Positions 36,930 through 49,100 of a stretch of 64,000 nt of DNA are shown piece by piece. Numbering within the stretch: position 1 is the stretch's first letter; the number at the start of each line of letters is the position of its first letter. Under the pieces are notes generated by a model. The model was not told where the DNA came from. It did no database searches and worked only from the letters and a program-made list of their open reading frames with translations. A program made the translations under genes and the position numbers. The DNA is from Asterella californica (lineage: Eukaryota > Streptophyta > Marchantiopsida > Marchantiales > Aytoniaceae): assembly GCA_036924285.1 (NCBI GenBank), contig JAYKYS010000006.1:26820001-26884000 (forward strand), written 5' to 3'.

Positions 36930-37505
36930 CTATAACTGTGCTTTCTGAAGCTTTAACAAGTTTAAGAGACAGATTAGCAAAGTCTGCAGAGTTTGGTTGT
37001 GCAGAAGCATCTCAGCCAGCACTTCCGGTTGAGGAAGGTCATTCGTGGTCACTATCATTGATCCCGTTGGGACCCTGTCACCTTGAGGTAATACTAACCC
37101 GTAGAGGACAACATCAAGTCCCATCCCTGCGATGTCTCGAGCTGCGACTGACTGCACAAAAATTGGCCTTAGTAATTCACTGCAAAAATGCTTAACCAGA
37201 AGCTCTTGAAGAAAGTCTTTCGTCGATACAGAATTCAAAGTCTCCAACAGTCAGATTAACCTGCAATTACAAAATCTTCTACCTGTAGAGATTTCACCGT
37301 GAGTCTAGAGTCATGACCTATCGATATTTTCAGCTTCACGAAGCCTTCCACGTTCTTCTTATCTAAAAGTCAAGCTGCAAAGCCTGCGGCAATTGCCTCT
37401 GTGATAGGCTCTGTTAGTGTTACTGGCTCGCCTTCCATCCCTTCCATCGCCACTCCTCGAATGTCACTACAGACAGGAACTCCCTCGTTCAGCTTTTGAA
37501 TTCTC
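36930..37505 (-). pseudogene. Phosphoglucomutase/phosphomannomutase-family gene fragment with introns retained
   Basis: Minus-strand exon 37284-37505 (donor CTACAG|GTAGAA) encodes CSDIRGVAMEGMEGEPVTL, TEPITEAIAAGF, a TGA where Trp is expected, LLDKKNVEG, and SIGHDSRLT, the conserved phosphohexomutase domain-I block. Exon 37100-37151 encodes SVAARDIAGMGLDVVLYG, the next block in the family, with GT and AG sites on both sides. A further exon reads TGSMIVTTNDLP, at the place of the active-site serine loop (normally TASHLP), with the serine lost. Only domain I is present. The closest type I know is the plant phosphoglucosamine/phosphoglucomutase-like family. Retained introns rule out a processed copy and suggest genomic capture by a transposon. 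Working proteins of this family interconvert sugar 1- and 6-phosphates; this one is dead. Confidence 0.75.
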
Positions 37506-38109
37506 AAACTCAACAGTTGCATAACTGCTGGGGCGGGAGACCTTGACATAAATCACATTTCCTCTCCGGTGGAAACTTCTTTGCTCCTACAGGTTGCACA
37601 TGCAGGAAATTTACAATATTTTCTATCTCAAGAAATTTACAAATCGAATTGATGTTAAACTTGCAGCTGATGTCTGAGAACTCGGTTCGATGTTGCACTC
37701 TGGTCGACTGATTGAATACAACGCGACATAACATCATGGACAAGAATATAGCGAAGAGTAGTTAAGATACTTGATCTTGGTTTTCGTTCCTGGTTCTCAT
37801 TCCCGCTGTTCTGTCGCTTTGAACTGCAATCGTTAGATGAAGTATTTTTCAACCGTTGATATTTATTCCACCGATCGTTTCAGTAATTAATCACTTGTAT
37901 ACCGGGAGATGAATCGGCATTTTTACCACGTTGTCACAGTCCACAGAATTTCTCCGATTTTCTCCACGGACATAAAATCGTTTCTACAGAGACGGATTAT
38001 CAGTTCTCCGGACACTTTCGGTTACGGAACTGTCCGTAGATTTCCGCATTCCGCAAAAATTCCGCCGATAAAAGGCGATGTGAGTGTAGCTACGGATACG
38101 GATTTCTCG

Positions 38110-38460
38110 GATCAGTTGCGGATTTCTCCGGAAGTCTCTGGAAAACGGAGCACAAGCGAAGCGGAGAGCTGAGCTGGGGCGTTTAGAGTGGAGAGCGCTG
38201 CGAGAGCGAAGCGAAGGTAGACCAGAAGCCGTGAAGAAGAAGAGAAGAAGCAGAAGCGAAGAACAGAGAGCTGCGAGAGAGAAGCGAAGCTCCGAAACGG
38301 AGGCAGGCCGTGAATCCGTGACAGTACGTGGAGGGCCCTGCTTGAGGAGGCAGGCCGTGAATCCGTGACAATGACAGCGAAAGGCAGACGTTGCAAACCG
38401 TCAACGGACACAAACGGACGGACTCGAGAGACACGGAGGGACAAACCTGAAACTGCAGTT
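38110..38460. repeat. GC-rich, purine-biased low-complexity block
   Basis: Runs of GAAGCG, GAGAGC and AGAAGAAG dominate the plus strand. A direct repeat, GAGGCAGGCCGTGAATCCGT, occurs at about 38298 and 38347. It sits between the inferred inner right end (38091) and the outer inverted repeat (38583). Open frames here on the minus strand are products of the low complexity. Confidence 0.7.
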
Positions 38461-38599
38461 CCAGTTCGACGTGGTGCCAGTCAGGGACTTTAGCTTTCAC
38501 GACCACGTACACATCGTCCGGCTTTCTGTAACGCGTGCGAAACACGCATTAATTTGTCAGAATGAGAGTCCACTAGAGGGTCCCACTTGACTTCTGCAC

Positions 38600-41500
38600 C
38601 GAGGAGAAACAAGACTGAATAAAGACCGAGGATTCGCGTCCATTGTAGCAATCACATCTGTCTTCCCACAGTCTGTTTGGATATTAGTCGACACACGTAC
38701 GCTTCGCTCGGCATGGGAAAATTTTCTTGAGAGCTTTTCAAGCGACTTCTGAGCGTATAAACAACTTCGACCTCAAGCCAAGCCTCAAGAAGCTGGCAAC
38801 AGAGGGACCCGACCTTGTACTTCATATGAACGCTACGACAGTCGGCTGAGATTGTTCCACCGTGAGACATCTTTCTGAGTCAATCTCACTGCGTTACAGA
38901 TGATCTGAAACCTTATGGTGACGACGGCGGAAAGCAGGTGCTGGTGCTTAGCATCTTCACCGCTTTGGATTGACAACATTCAACGATGCGCCCGTGCCCG
39001 TATATGGGTTGAAGATTGTACGGCAAGCTGGGTTAGATGGCCTATCCAAGTTGCCCTTCACGATTCGAGGCCTGTGCTCCTTCTACTGTGACGACAGGAG
39101 AGGTAAGAAGCTTGTTTGTATGTCTAACCGGTAGATATTCATATAGGCGTACAATTTTCTCAAACGCTTCAACAGTGCATCTCGAGAATGCTGCTTATAG
39201 CTGGACCAGGCTCGCAGGGTGAAAAGATCCGCGGCTACAACACGAGAATTAGTTCTAGGTTCAATCTTTGCTTTGATCTTCATGTATCCTTCGTTATATT
39301 GAGGATTGGCTGGAAGCAAAGTGTCCACTGAATTCCTAAAAGGATGCTTATAATCAAAGAGCGGTAGGAGATTTAGAGTTAGCAGCCGAATTCGAGGCGA
39401 ACTGAGTATATACGAAGAAGGCAAGAAAAGTAGATGTCCGATGACAGGTTAGGGCTTCAACTCCCGTCCGATCCTTTACTGCAACATTCAACGAGCCGGA
39501 AGTTATGGTGACAACATTATTGTCACGACGAGAAAGCAAACAATTCCTCAGACTTTCGTAAACTCTTAACTGACGATATCGATCCCTCTTAACTGAGGAT
39601 ATCTATCCCCCTCGGTTGCTACAAGCTTAAACGGCCAGACGGAGTACTATGTCTCTCTAGTTGATGCAAAGGAACTTTCTATTCCTGAACAGCTGAATCT
39701 CTTCGTCATTACGAGCTTATTGTGCCCGAAGGGTGTAAAGTCTTAGACTACTCTGGCGATTGGTTGGTTATCCCACAGGATCCCTCCCGTTATGACAACA
39801 GTCCGCTTAGGCTAGAATTCTCGCCACTGAAGAGTGAATCAACGGGGGTTTATCCTCCTCCGCGCGTACGACCTTACTGCTGACTTGGGTGTCGATAACA
39901 ATCATACAGTATGAAGATGTATGTGCTCTCAGCAACAGAGAGTCGGCAATCGAGATCGACGGGTCAGAACCTTCTACTATAAATCTGATTTTGTCCGTCT
40001 GCGCAGCGATTGCTAAAGACCGATGAATTTACAAACGTATCTTGTGCAGCTAAACTGCGTCCCTAGTGTGGTCTTTATTACGCTGATGACAGCCATCCAG
40101 TTATCTGTACGTACGTATGCAGTCTCTCCTCCATCCGTGGCTTCTGTCTGTCTGCACATTTCACTGAGCAAGTAAACTTCACAGAGTGACCATCCACTAT
40201 GCTATCGCTGTAGCTTATTGAAGGAAAAGGTAAAGAGCAAAACGATGAACAAGTGAGTAGGATACATACCGGCCATAATTAAGACTTCTAGTATGCAAAC
40301 TAGCTCTTACAGAAGCCTTACGTATCCTGCTCTGCTTTCTTCATATCAACAGTCCCTTCCTGCATGACGTCCTCCATCTTTTCTTTTGTAGCTATACGCA
40401 CACTCGATTTCCCCGTCTTGTCAGTTCTCAAGTCCTTGGCTTCCTCATCCCTTTGATCGAGGCGGGAAGCGTCGGTCTTCTTATCACTGTCTGCACCTAG
40501 CGCCTGAGTAGCATCGTACTGCTCTGAGGCCATCCTCAAACTGCACCGGCTTGCGATTTCTTTCTCCTGTCAAAACCTTAACCGACTAACGGGAAAATGA
40601 TTCGTATCCTACTGTACACTCATTCATATCGCTACTTCTCCCATGCCAGACTATGATTTCCACGCTTTTTGTCTTGAGCAGGATAGCGTTCCTGACGTGG
40701 GCAGTGATCAAGTGTCGGCCCCAGGTTCAGTCAAGTGCAAAAGAAGCAGGCAGAGCATGCAAGTTGACACGTAGCTCTGCCTCAGTCGTTCGACAGGTGC
40801 ATCTTCTGACTACGAGACGTACCTCACAACTTTTTCGTCTTTCTTCTTTCACGCTTCCCGATACAGGACAACATTGTAGCCTCGCAAAGTTTCAAGATTC
40901 TTAGCCTACCTTAACCAAAAGCTGTGATCTTATTGTTGTTGCATCATAATTTGATCTTTCTACTTATTTGATTGAGGTGTTAAAACGCGACAAGCTGAGA
41001 CGACGCCACTTGATGTGAGCAGAGCCAAGCCACTGGCAGTCTCAGTGCTCAAGTCCCCCAACCTCCTAGCTAGCATGAGTTGTTTCGTTATTAAAAGTAA
41101 ATATGGTACCCTTAGGGGCTGCTTTATCAGAGTGAATACCCAGCGAGCGACACGCCCATGCTGCTAGAATGGCTTTGTGGATTCATTGGCCGATGGCCCG
41201 GCGTCTAGTGGATGTGTTGGATGATATACAGACAACTTAAGGTTCGTACTTAAGATGACAACTGAACTTCGAGTTTAGAAGTCGACACAGCTACAACTAG
41301 CTTGTTGGGTTCCGGGCAAGCTTGACGCGTGGAATGGTTGTCACCTGGAAAGGTCTATTCCAGCATAACAGAACGAATTTCTCAGACTGGTTTTCAGCTT
41401 CTTACACTGTCTAGACGGTCGTCTTTGACGAGTGTCGGAATCGAACTTTTTCAGGTGCCCAAAAGTTTCATGCTCGGCACTTCCCTCTTCATATAAATGG
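38600..41500. other. Intergenic, only a weak hydrophilic open frame
   Basis: No gene could be built. On the minus strand 40318-40590 gives a charged, Ala/Asp/Lys-rich peptide (MASEQYDATQALGADSDKK...) preceded by a possible AG acceptor. It resembles a small LEA-type or disordered protein, but no upstream exon was found. Around 39000-39110 and 39340-39550 short protein-like stretches occur in changing frames (for example GDLELAAEFEA), without a recognisable family. Confidence 0.35.
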
Positions 41501-41509
41501 AAACGTTGA

Positions 41510-41914
41510 GTGTATCTGGAGCAAAGTATCCACTCTACCTTCATTTCGAGTTCAGCGACACACGTAGTGGTATCTGATAAGTCAATATGGGATTCGAACT
41601 CTGCCGAGCGGAAAGCTCTGCAGACTAAGGACGTGGGACCTCAACAGTCCTCAGCTGCTCAGACTCGAGGCTCAGCTGCACACGAGGTGGAGAAGACTGA
41701 GAATTGTCTGGCCGGTAGGATGCAGCGAGCTCCACAAGAAGCCCAAGGCCATGGATTCACCGATGGCGGTAAGCCACAAGAAGGTGGTGAGGCTGAAAGC
41801 GCCAAGGAAGGCACTGCGGACGACACCCACTGGCAGGCAGTCAAAGACAAAACCGCTGGTGGTGGAAACAGAGCTCAAGGTGTGAAGCAGAAGGTAATGG
41901 TGCCAACGCTTTGA
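41510..41914 (+). CDS. Hydrophilic LEA-like open frame, uncertain
   Basis: The 134-codon frame is rich in Gln, Ala, Gly, Lys and Glu, with no hydrophobic segment. Examples are EGGEAESAKEGTADDTHWQA and VKDKTAGGGNRAQGVKQK, the latter like the Lys/Ala/Thr/Gly-rich 11-mers of late-embryogenesis-abundant group 3 proteins. Its end overlaps a 110-bp tandem duplication. The initial 35 residues look non-coding, so the true start, if any, may lie later or behind a splice site. I cannot confirm function; it may be a gene fragment. Confidence 0.3.
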   Translation: MYLEQSIHSTFISSSATHVVVSDKSIWDSNSAERKALQTKDVGPQQSSAAQTRGSAAHEVEKTENCLAGRMQRAPQEAQGHGFTDGGKPQEGGEAESAKEGTADDTHWQAVKDKTAGGGNRAQGVKQKVMVPTL

Positions 41915-42085
41915 CGATTTTTGAAGTCAGTCAGATGCTTTTGTGTTGAAAGATCTTTCGCAGTACGCCTAGTGAAAACAGAGCTCAAGGTGTGAAGCAG
42001 AAGGAATGGTGGCCAATGCTTTGAAGATTTTTGAAGTGAGTTAGAGGCTTTTGTATTGAAAGATTTTACGCAGTAGGCCTGAAAG
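41866..42085. repeat. Two-copy 110-bp tandem duplication
   Basis: Units start at about 41866 and 41976 and share AACAGAGCTCAAGGTGTGAA, GATTTTTGAAGT, TTGAAAGAT and CGCAGTA with CGCCT/GGCCT. The first unit contains the stop codon of the LEA-like frame. A 1-nt difference right after the shared GAAGCAGAAGG changes the frame in the second unit. Confidence 0.9.
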
Positions 42086-42089
42086 AGCT

Positions 42090-45000
42090 CTTAACTTCCA
42101 ACTTTACACGGGCTTCGATTTTATTCAAGCCACTACCACTTGATATCCAAGTTTCTCTGTAGTCCTTACTACTATTCGAATGTTTCACCTGTGATGGTGT
42201 TTGGCAGACCAGTGATGCGATCAATGAATCATTGGGAAACACAGAGGAGCTAATGTTCGGCCGAAAGGCTTAGAGCTCATTCTGGGTTCACAAATTGTCA
42301 CAGGCAGTCTCATTTAATCTTGTGAACGTTCCAACCAACCGGAAGGGAGAGCTGGAAATCCTGTGACTGGCAAGGTAGCAAAGACAGAAAGTAATCCAAC
42401 AGACGCAGATATCATGCTTGTCTGCAGATCCGAGACTTAATTCTAATCTGTGCGTACTAGCTTAGAGTACCAACTGAGATCAGGTTTCCAGGGGTGACGA
42501 TCGAAACAGGGACATGGCATCGATTTTGCATAACTCCTGCTTCAACAGAATAGGTCGGTAGTCACCTAAAGGTGACGGACGAGGTCCAAGAAGCCATACC
42601 AGCCAGGTCTACATTGGCTTTTGCACTGCAACCTACTCCTGGAGCGAGTACAGACTACTCTGTAGTAGCTGGGGTCGATTAAGGTACAATCCAGAGACAT
42701 CCATATGGAAAAATCGAGTCTTATGTCCCGCTCGCTAAGAGCTAAGCTGCACTGTAAAATCACTGCTTAGATGTGCAGCATAAAACTCAACCGAAACGTG
42801 GATAAGGACACGCAGCCAGCCGTACTGGAAGTCTGGATTTCAACTCAACTTACTCCCGAAGCTACTTCAGACAGAAGAGTTCCGAAGTACTTCTCAGATT
42901 TTACGTATACTGCTCGTAGGTACTACGGTCAGGATACGCAGTTGACCCGTTTTGATACAATCATGTACTTGTTAAAGTGTTTTTGACTCACAGAAATATA
43001 CGATGCACGTATCGTCTACTTACATGTCATTTACCAAGGAATGAATGACTCTCAACCGTGGATCCGAAGTATAGTCCTCATTCTGATCATCGGAAACGTA
43101 GAATCCGTTATTAATTATGGGTCATGTGTGAAAACTATAAGTGACAGAAGTTTGGACTAACTTCATGGCTAGATAGCACGAAAGCTTACTAGTAAGAAAG
43201 CTCTGAGCAGCGCTTTCGTCAGGCTCAGAAAAGGCTTCGTGGAAAGATTGGGACAAACACAAGCCCCAAGAGTTACAGAAAGTTTCAGTTCCACCACAAA
43301 AAACGTTAACTAAAATGGTCTGACTAGCTAACCCCAGACGTTGTACATTTATCAAGCCGATGTAATTACTAATGCATACTCTCTAGTTGAAGTTGAAATA
43401 AGAATCTAAACCGAGCTCATGTGGAGAGTCTGGGTAGTTAAGTTACCATCGGATCGATCCAACCAAAGAATTAATTAAGGATCCGATGGATTAGATGGAT
43501 GTGTTGATAAGCACGTACAGACTAGATAGATAGGAGAATATGTCCGCCCAAGAACTGAGCAGTTTAACTTATTACCTAATCCTTTAGTGAAGGAGGGTTA
43601 AGTAATAAATTATTCTTTCAATCAAAACCTCGTTTCTTTTAACTTGACAGGTTTTCATTCATATAACTTTTAGAGCGCATTTACAAGCATTTCACTTGTG
43701 GGGTATTTTTTAAACTCCGGCTTGGATGTAATATTTAACAATTAGATTATATTATGATTTATCATTTTTATTATTTTATTTAGTACATATTTTTCCAATT
43801 ACGTTTAATACAAAAGAGTTCCAGCAAAAGTGATCATACTATGGACGACGCCTTGCCTATGTTCGTTCCAATTGTACCCCAAGATTTACCTTCTGCGATT
43901 ATCCTCTGGTGAGAACTTTATTTGTTAGTTGGGAAAGTTGATATGGTAAGACATTAAAAGGTCTCAAACATTGGCCGTAAAAGGTTTCAGTAGTGGCCGT
44001 AATACTTTCTATGGCTATCGGGTCATAAACTTACGGACCACCACCCATGGAAGTGGTCTAGAAGAATTTATTATACCGACGTAACCAATCTCTAGTTTTC
44101 ATTACACTTTGAAAATCTTCAGTCTGATATTTTGCAATGTGTATACACTGAGTTTCTTATAGTGTCTGATATTTGAATAACGACCCCTTGGACTGGACGT
44201 CACTTCATTTTTTACAACCGACGTCTGAGACCCCTTATAGCCTTACTAGATTATATTGCTACATGGGACCTGTGTGACACACACTTAGGCATAATAGCAC
44301 CATGCTTGGAAGACTGTTCTTTGGAGTTGAGGCTCTATAATAAGAACGTCACCGCACTGTCTAAAGTTAATAGTTTTTCAGCAGGTTCTGGTCCTCTTTC
44401 TCCACAGTTTATGAAATAATCTTTGTGAACCTCTTTGTTGCTTTTTGATTAATAATTTTTTGGATTGTTACGTCTTTGGACTTGATAATAATGATGAGGA
44501 ACTCTAAGACCCAAAAAACAGAAGTCGATATGATACAGTTAGTTTATTATCACAAAAAACTGCAGAAAGCCACACGAACTGGAACTGCTTAGAGAGCAAT
44601 AATATTTTAAAGAATTTCTAAATAAAGAAAACTCAATAAATTTGATGCGATTATGACATGAGTCTACTATAAGTTAAGAGTCTGTTTCCATGATATTTCC
44701 TGGAGAGGTTTTTAACCTTAATCCTAGTGTTATATTCAAAGCGACTGTATAGTAACATAGAGGAGGAAGTTTCTAAACCTGAGGGAGATTCTAAAATGTG
44801 ATAACATGTTTTTTCAACAGTGAAGGAAGATACAGCTTGAAACTTTTGTATGGGGATAAATAGAATATATAAGGTCTTGAGAAAAGAAACAACTTGCATT
44901 TCTTTTAACTAGTAAGGAGTATTGCAACAAAGTCATGGTATACTAATTTAGTATTCCACAGCTTTGTTTAAAAAAATCTTTAAAATCTTTTATTATATAA

Positions 45001-45480
45001 GTCTGACGAATATTGCATTAGGTCATGAAATGTTCATTGCTAGTATTTTGAAACAAGAGCTAGATTATTATCACTTTACACAGCTGCTTGTATGACTTAA
45101 TTCTACTCTGCAATGTTTTATATGTTCAAATACTTCTCGCCCATTATCACAATGTAACCTTTGGAAAAGAAAAATAAAGATAAATGTCCAGCAAAGTACA
45201 TCCTTTCTCATAACCAAAAATTGCTCATGTGAAGCACTTGCGCTTTCATTTAGAAGCTTCTCATTTTTCTTCAAAAAGATATGCATACAAGTTGTAAGTC
45301 TCCTCTCTACTCGTTTTGCTCTCCATTTCTCGATGTCAAAACTGTCATCAGTAACAAAGTCCTCTAGTTTAACATCTAAATTAGTGAGACGAAATTATTA
45401 AAATCATGTGTCTATTTCATTAAAAACTTAGTTAAATCTTTCACTTTAGAATGAGTTCAGAATTCATCTAACTCCTCCTA
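42090..45480. other. Intergenic, no supported gene
   Basis: Short open frames only, with AT-rich sequence from about 43.4 kb. One hairpin module (43563-43612) is listed separately. Confidence 0.5.
43563..43612. repeat. Isolated hairpin module related to the 20-22 kb cluster
   Basis: TTATTACCTAATCCTTTAG and AGGAGGGTTAAGTAATAA form imperfect arms around a short loop. The layout (TTTATTACC arm, CCTT/AGGG stem, TAATAAATTA exit) matches the palindrome at 21067-21120. Further relatives are near 46755-46800, 47395-47440 (CTCC...GGAGG then GTGAATAAGCAAGG) and 48570-48700 (GTGAATATGCATGC then repeated TAATAAATTAAAT). Confidence 0.6.
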
Positions 45481-45496
45481 CTAGAGCTTTTTATTG

Positions 45497-46195
45497 ATAT
45501 GCATTAGCATAGCTCTTCGTTGATTGTGAAACCAGGAAGAAGAGGAAATTTTTTTTCGCCGTGTAGTGAAATGGACAAATGAAATCGTTCCGAAAACTGG
45601 AAAGAAAAAAGAAGTAGTGGGACCAGATGGATGAAGTCGTTGTGAAAACCAGAAATAGCAAAGAAGGAGATACCTCTGGAGAAATCGTTAATGCATAGCT
45701 CCGCAATTCCATGGCAAGCATAGTCACAAGTGTCGGTTGTGAAACTAAACGGAATAGAGTAATTCTTTTATCGTGTAATGGAACAAGTTCAACGTATGGA
45801 CGTAAGCATTATAAAAACCAGAAAAAAGAAGAAGTACCAGTCTAGACGGATGAAGTAGTCTTAGAAACCAAAAAGAGCAACAAAGAAAAAAATATCTCCA
45901 GAAAAATTGTTAATGCATAGCCCCACAATTCTATTGTAAGCGTAGTTTCTTGTTGCTATGCGTTAACATAGCTATACGTCCAGACGGATGAAGTCGTTCT
46001 GAAACCAGAAAGGAAAGGGGGAGTATTTGTCGTGTAGTGGAAAGGATGGTTGGAGTTGTGATGAAATCTGGAAAAAAAAGAAAATAGCAGTAACGAATTG
46101 ATAGAGTTGTCGTGAAAACTGGAAAAAATATGAAAGTGAATAGATCTAGAGAAATCGCTAACGCATAGTCTCGCAATTCCATTACAAGCTTGTTT
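45497..46195. repeat. Three-copy tandem repeat of about 220-250 bp
   Basis: Each unit contains a CGTGTAGTGGAA-type box, GACGGATGAAGTCGTT, GAAAACCAGAAA-type purine runs, and an end box TAATGCATAG...CGCAATTCCATT. The end boxes fall near 45703, 45925 and 46173. Divergence is substantial. The purine bias creates spurious minus-strand open frames. Confidence 0.75.
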
Positions 46196-46199
46196 AGTT

Positions 46200-49100
46200 T
46201 ATTCAAAAATCCCATTCTTCTTTCCTTTCGAGTGAGATTCGAGTTCACGTAGACTAGATTAGGACAGTTACCACAGCAACCGTCTATTGTATAAACAAGA
46301 AAAAGCATGAAAATAGTGGAAGGAGCACCTTGGCACTCAAACTCTGATTTCCTTATAGCTTCTAGTTAATATTAACACGGCGTCAAATCTTAGTTTTCTT
46401 ATACATCTAGAAAAGTTACGATAACAAAAACAACACCCTATTGGTTAAAAATATCAAAGAACAAAATATACATGCTTACTACCAACGGTAATTATACCCC
46501 AACATCGATCAATCCTCTAACAAGATTTACTTTTGCTTGTCACTTTCCTCCCTTCTAGTGCAAACCTTATGAAGCATGCATAAACACTAGAAGTTAGAGG
46601 ATGTTGTGAAAAGGGAACGATGGAAAAACATGTTTAATTTGTATATTCAGAATCCAGAGGAAAACGCAAACCATAATACACATTTTCACAGTCCATCTGA
46701 TTTATATATTCATCTCTTCCAAAGTTGGGAAAAAGGGAAAATTCACAGGCAGTTTAATTCATTACCTAACTCTTCCGTTTGGAATAAAATAATCTGTTTA
46801 TTAATTGATTATTTGAACTGAGCAAGCTGTTTCACTTATATCTTCCAAAATGTATCTGGACACCTTGCACTTATAGGTTAAATCTCGCTCTTTTCACACC
46901 GGTTGGTCCAGTTAATATATATTAATTTAAAAATTTATTTGATTATTTGATTTACTTAAGATAAAATTATTATCTAACACATATATCTTTTCCTATATCA
47001 TTAAAAGAACAGAAGTTATTCAAAAGTTCATCCAGCATACTTATATTTGATTCAGTGAACTGTGAAATATTCCGATGCTAGAATGGAAGATGTAGATTGA
47101 ATATGCATCCAAAGCGAACCGCTGCCGGGGAGAAGGAAAAAGACAAGCAGAGAAGACGCGATTGCGTTGGAAAAAGACTTTGCATGCTGGATTAACTCCG
47201 GGGACTTTTGCTCGTTTAATGTTATCGAGAATATATATATACACTAAATAAGTATAAATAATTAAAATATTTTATAAAAGTTATCTATTAGTCCATGCTT
47301 AGAAACACAAAAAGAGTAGGAGATAACCCATAAGGTTTGACCCGAGTACCGATAATTCCTACTCATTAAACCACTAATGAAATTAAAATAATTTAAACTC
47401 CTGGAAGATGGAGGAAGTGAATAAGCAAGGAAGTTAGACTTTCAAATTGCATAAGAACACAACTCATTCATTCACACAACACGAAACTGTCGTCCTCAGT
47501 TATGTGTACGATAATCACATGGAGGCATGGAGATCTACGACTGAAACCCCATGTGGTACTAATATATATAAAGGTGGCTCGTCAGTCTATCGAAATTAGC
47601 GGGGGAACTCCAACAAGGAGGGAGAGATTGCTTGCTTGCTGTCCTGCCTTTGAGCTGTAATGTTTTATAAGTTATTGATCAGCTTTTCTACGGACTTTCT
47701 GTTTCTTGGAAGAACCATTCAAAATTTAATTATTCACACATCTAAAGGGCCATCTGATGTCAGATTGTGTCAACAATGAATGACTGACTGGATGGAGATA
47801 CGATGAACTAGTCTGCCAAAGCTATAATCGCACCACTAAACTACTTAACGCTGAGATATCAAACTGCGAATTTAATGAATATATTCACGGTTTAAAGGTA
47901 TAACGGGAAGTAATGAAACTGAAACCGTATAACGATAAACTACACAACCAAAGATATACGCATGCATATTCACATTACATTGCATAAGCCCGCATAATGA
48001 CCTGATCCCAGTTCAGTCTCTTTATTAGAGAGTTGACATTTTTCCAGATGAAATATTCTCACTTGTGTAACCAATCTGGACTCTTCGTGGAGTGGTATAG
48101 TGATGATTAATTTACAAAGACACCCCTTTAGTCTGAGACAGAATTAATCATGATTGTTTTTATCTCAGAATGATAATTTAAGGATTAATTATTCGTCTAA
48201 GATTTAATGAAAATGTTCACTCTTCTGTGTGATCCTGGTTTCGAGCTTACGACGTCCGGCTTCCAAACGAGACACATAACCGTTGTACTAACTTCAACAT
48301 GTTGGTTATATAAGTATAGTCATTCTCTATATACTAATATAGACACTGTATCGTTAAACGGCACGGCACTCTGACACGACGGCACGACACCCTGCCGATA
48401 TGTTTTAAAGCCTTAATGCCAACGGCCGCCCATTTTGTAAACCGGTCGCACACCATGATCTAACCCCTCCCTACCCGCAGCCCACCAACCGAAAACCAGC
48501 CGCACCCCCCGCTTGGAGTTTTCCTGCTCCCAGCCGAAACCTCACTTTGGACGCATAAATTATTCACCCTCGTGAATATGCGTGAATATGCATGCTCGTT
48601 AAATGAATAAATTAAATGGTAATAAATTAAATAATAATAAATTAAATAATAATAAATTAAACTTACATTTAATGAATATATTAAATAACTATAGCTTCCT
48701 GGACTTCTACCTTCTGAAGTGTTGCAGTCAACTCAGCATTTATTCGCATTTTCAGACATAAGTTAATATTTATAACAAGAATTTATTATTTTCTATTTAG
48801 TAAATTATTTTTGTTTAATATTTATTAATTTTCTTGATAACAATAAATGAGCAAAAATTCTCAAAAGTTCATCGAGCATGCATATACGCTTGGAATGAAA
48901 TTGCGAGGCTATTCGTTAATAATTTTTGCAGCTAAACTCATTCTTCACTTCCTTCTAGGTTTCACATCGAGTCTTGTTGCAATCTCTCAGTTTTAACCGT
49001 ATGAAAATATGACAAAATACATCACACGACAAGAAATTCTCATTTCATAAAAAAAACTCGGGAAATGAGAAAAATCTGTAGAAATTTCTATAAAAATCTC

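Larger units (their letters stand above)
30252..38091. mobile_element. PIF/Harbinger element, boundaries inferred
   Basis: The element carries the two characteristic genes of the superfamily, a DDE transposase and a Myb/SANT-like protein, in convergent orientation. The string GGCTACGGTCACATGG at 30252 resembles GGCTGCACTCACATGG at 36383. The inverse, ATGTGAGTGTAGC, is at about 38077-38090. These are candidate terminal repeats, but no clean 3-bp target-site duplication (TWA type) was found. The extent is therefore uncertain, and 36383-38091 may be a separate small copy. Confidence 0.4.
26804..38583. mobile_element. 11.8-kb composite region bounded by 53-bp terminal inverted repeats
   Basis: The first 53 bases from 26804 and the reverse complement of the last 53 bases ending at 38583 match at 50 positions. 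Both start GGACCCTCTAGTGGACTC and continue through TTCTGACAAATTAATGCG. The flanks CACTAGAC (left) and CACTTGAC (right) could be an 8-bp target-site duplication with one mismatch, as in hAT- or Mutator-type elements. A caution applies: the left flank also belongs to a short inverted copy of the TIR (26787-26803), so the duplication may be fortuitous. Inside are the Harbinger pair, a RING-like fragment and a phosphohexomutase fragment. No transposase clearly belonging to these outer ends was found, so the region may be a non-autonomous carrier or a nest of several elements. Confidence 0.55.

Noticed and set aside
38990..39110. Possible aconitase-like stretch (GLSKLPFTIRGL)
   Set aside because: The similarity covers about a dozen residues, with no other aconitase block nearby on either strand.
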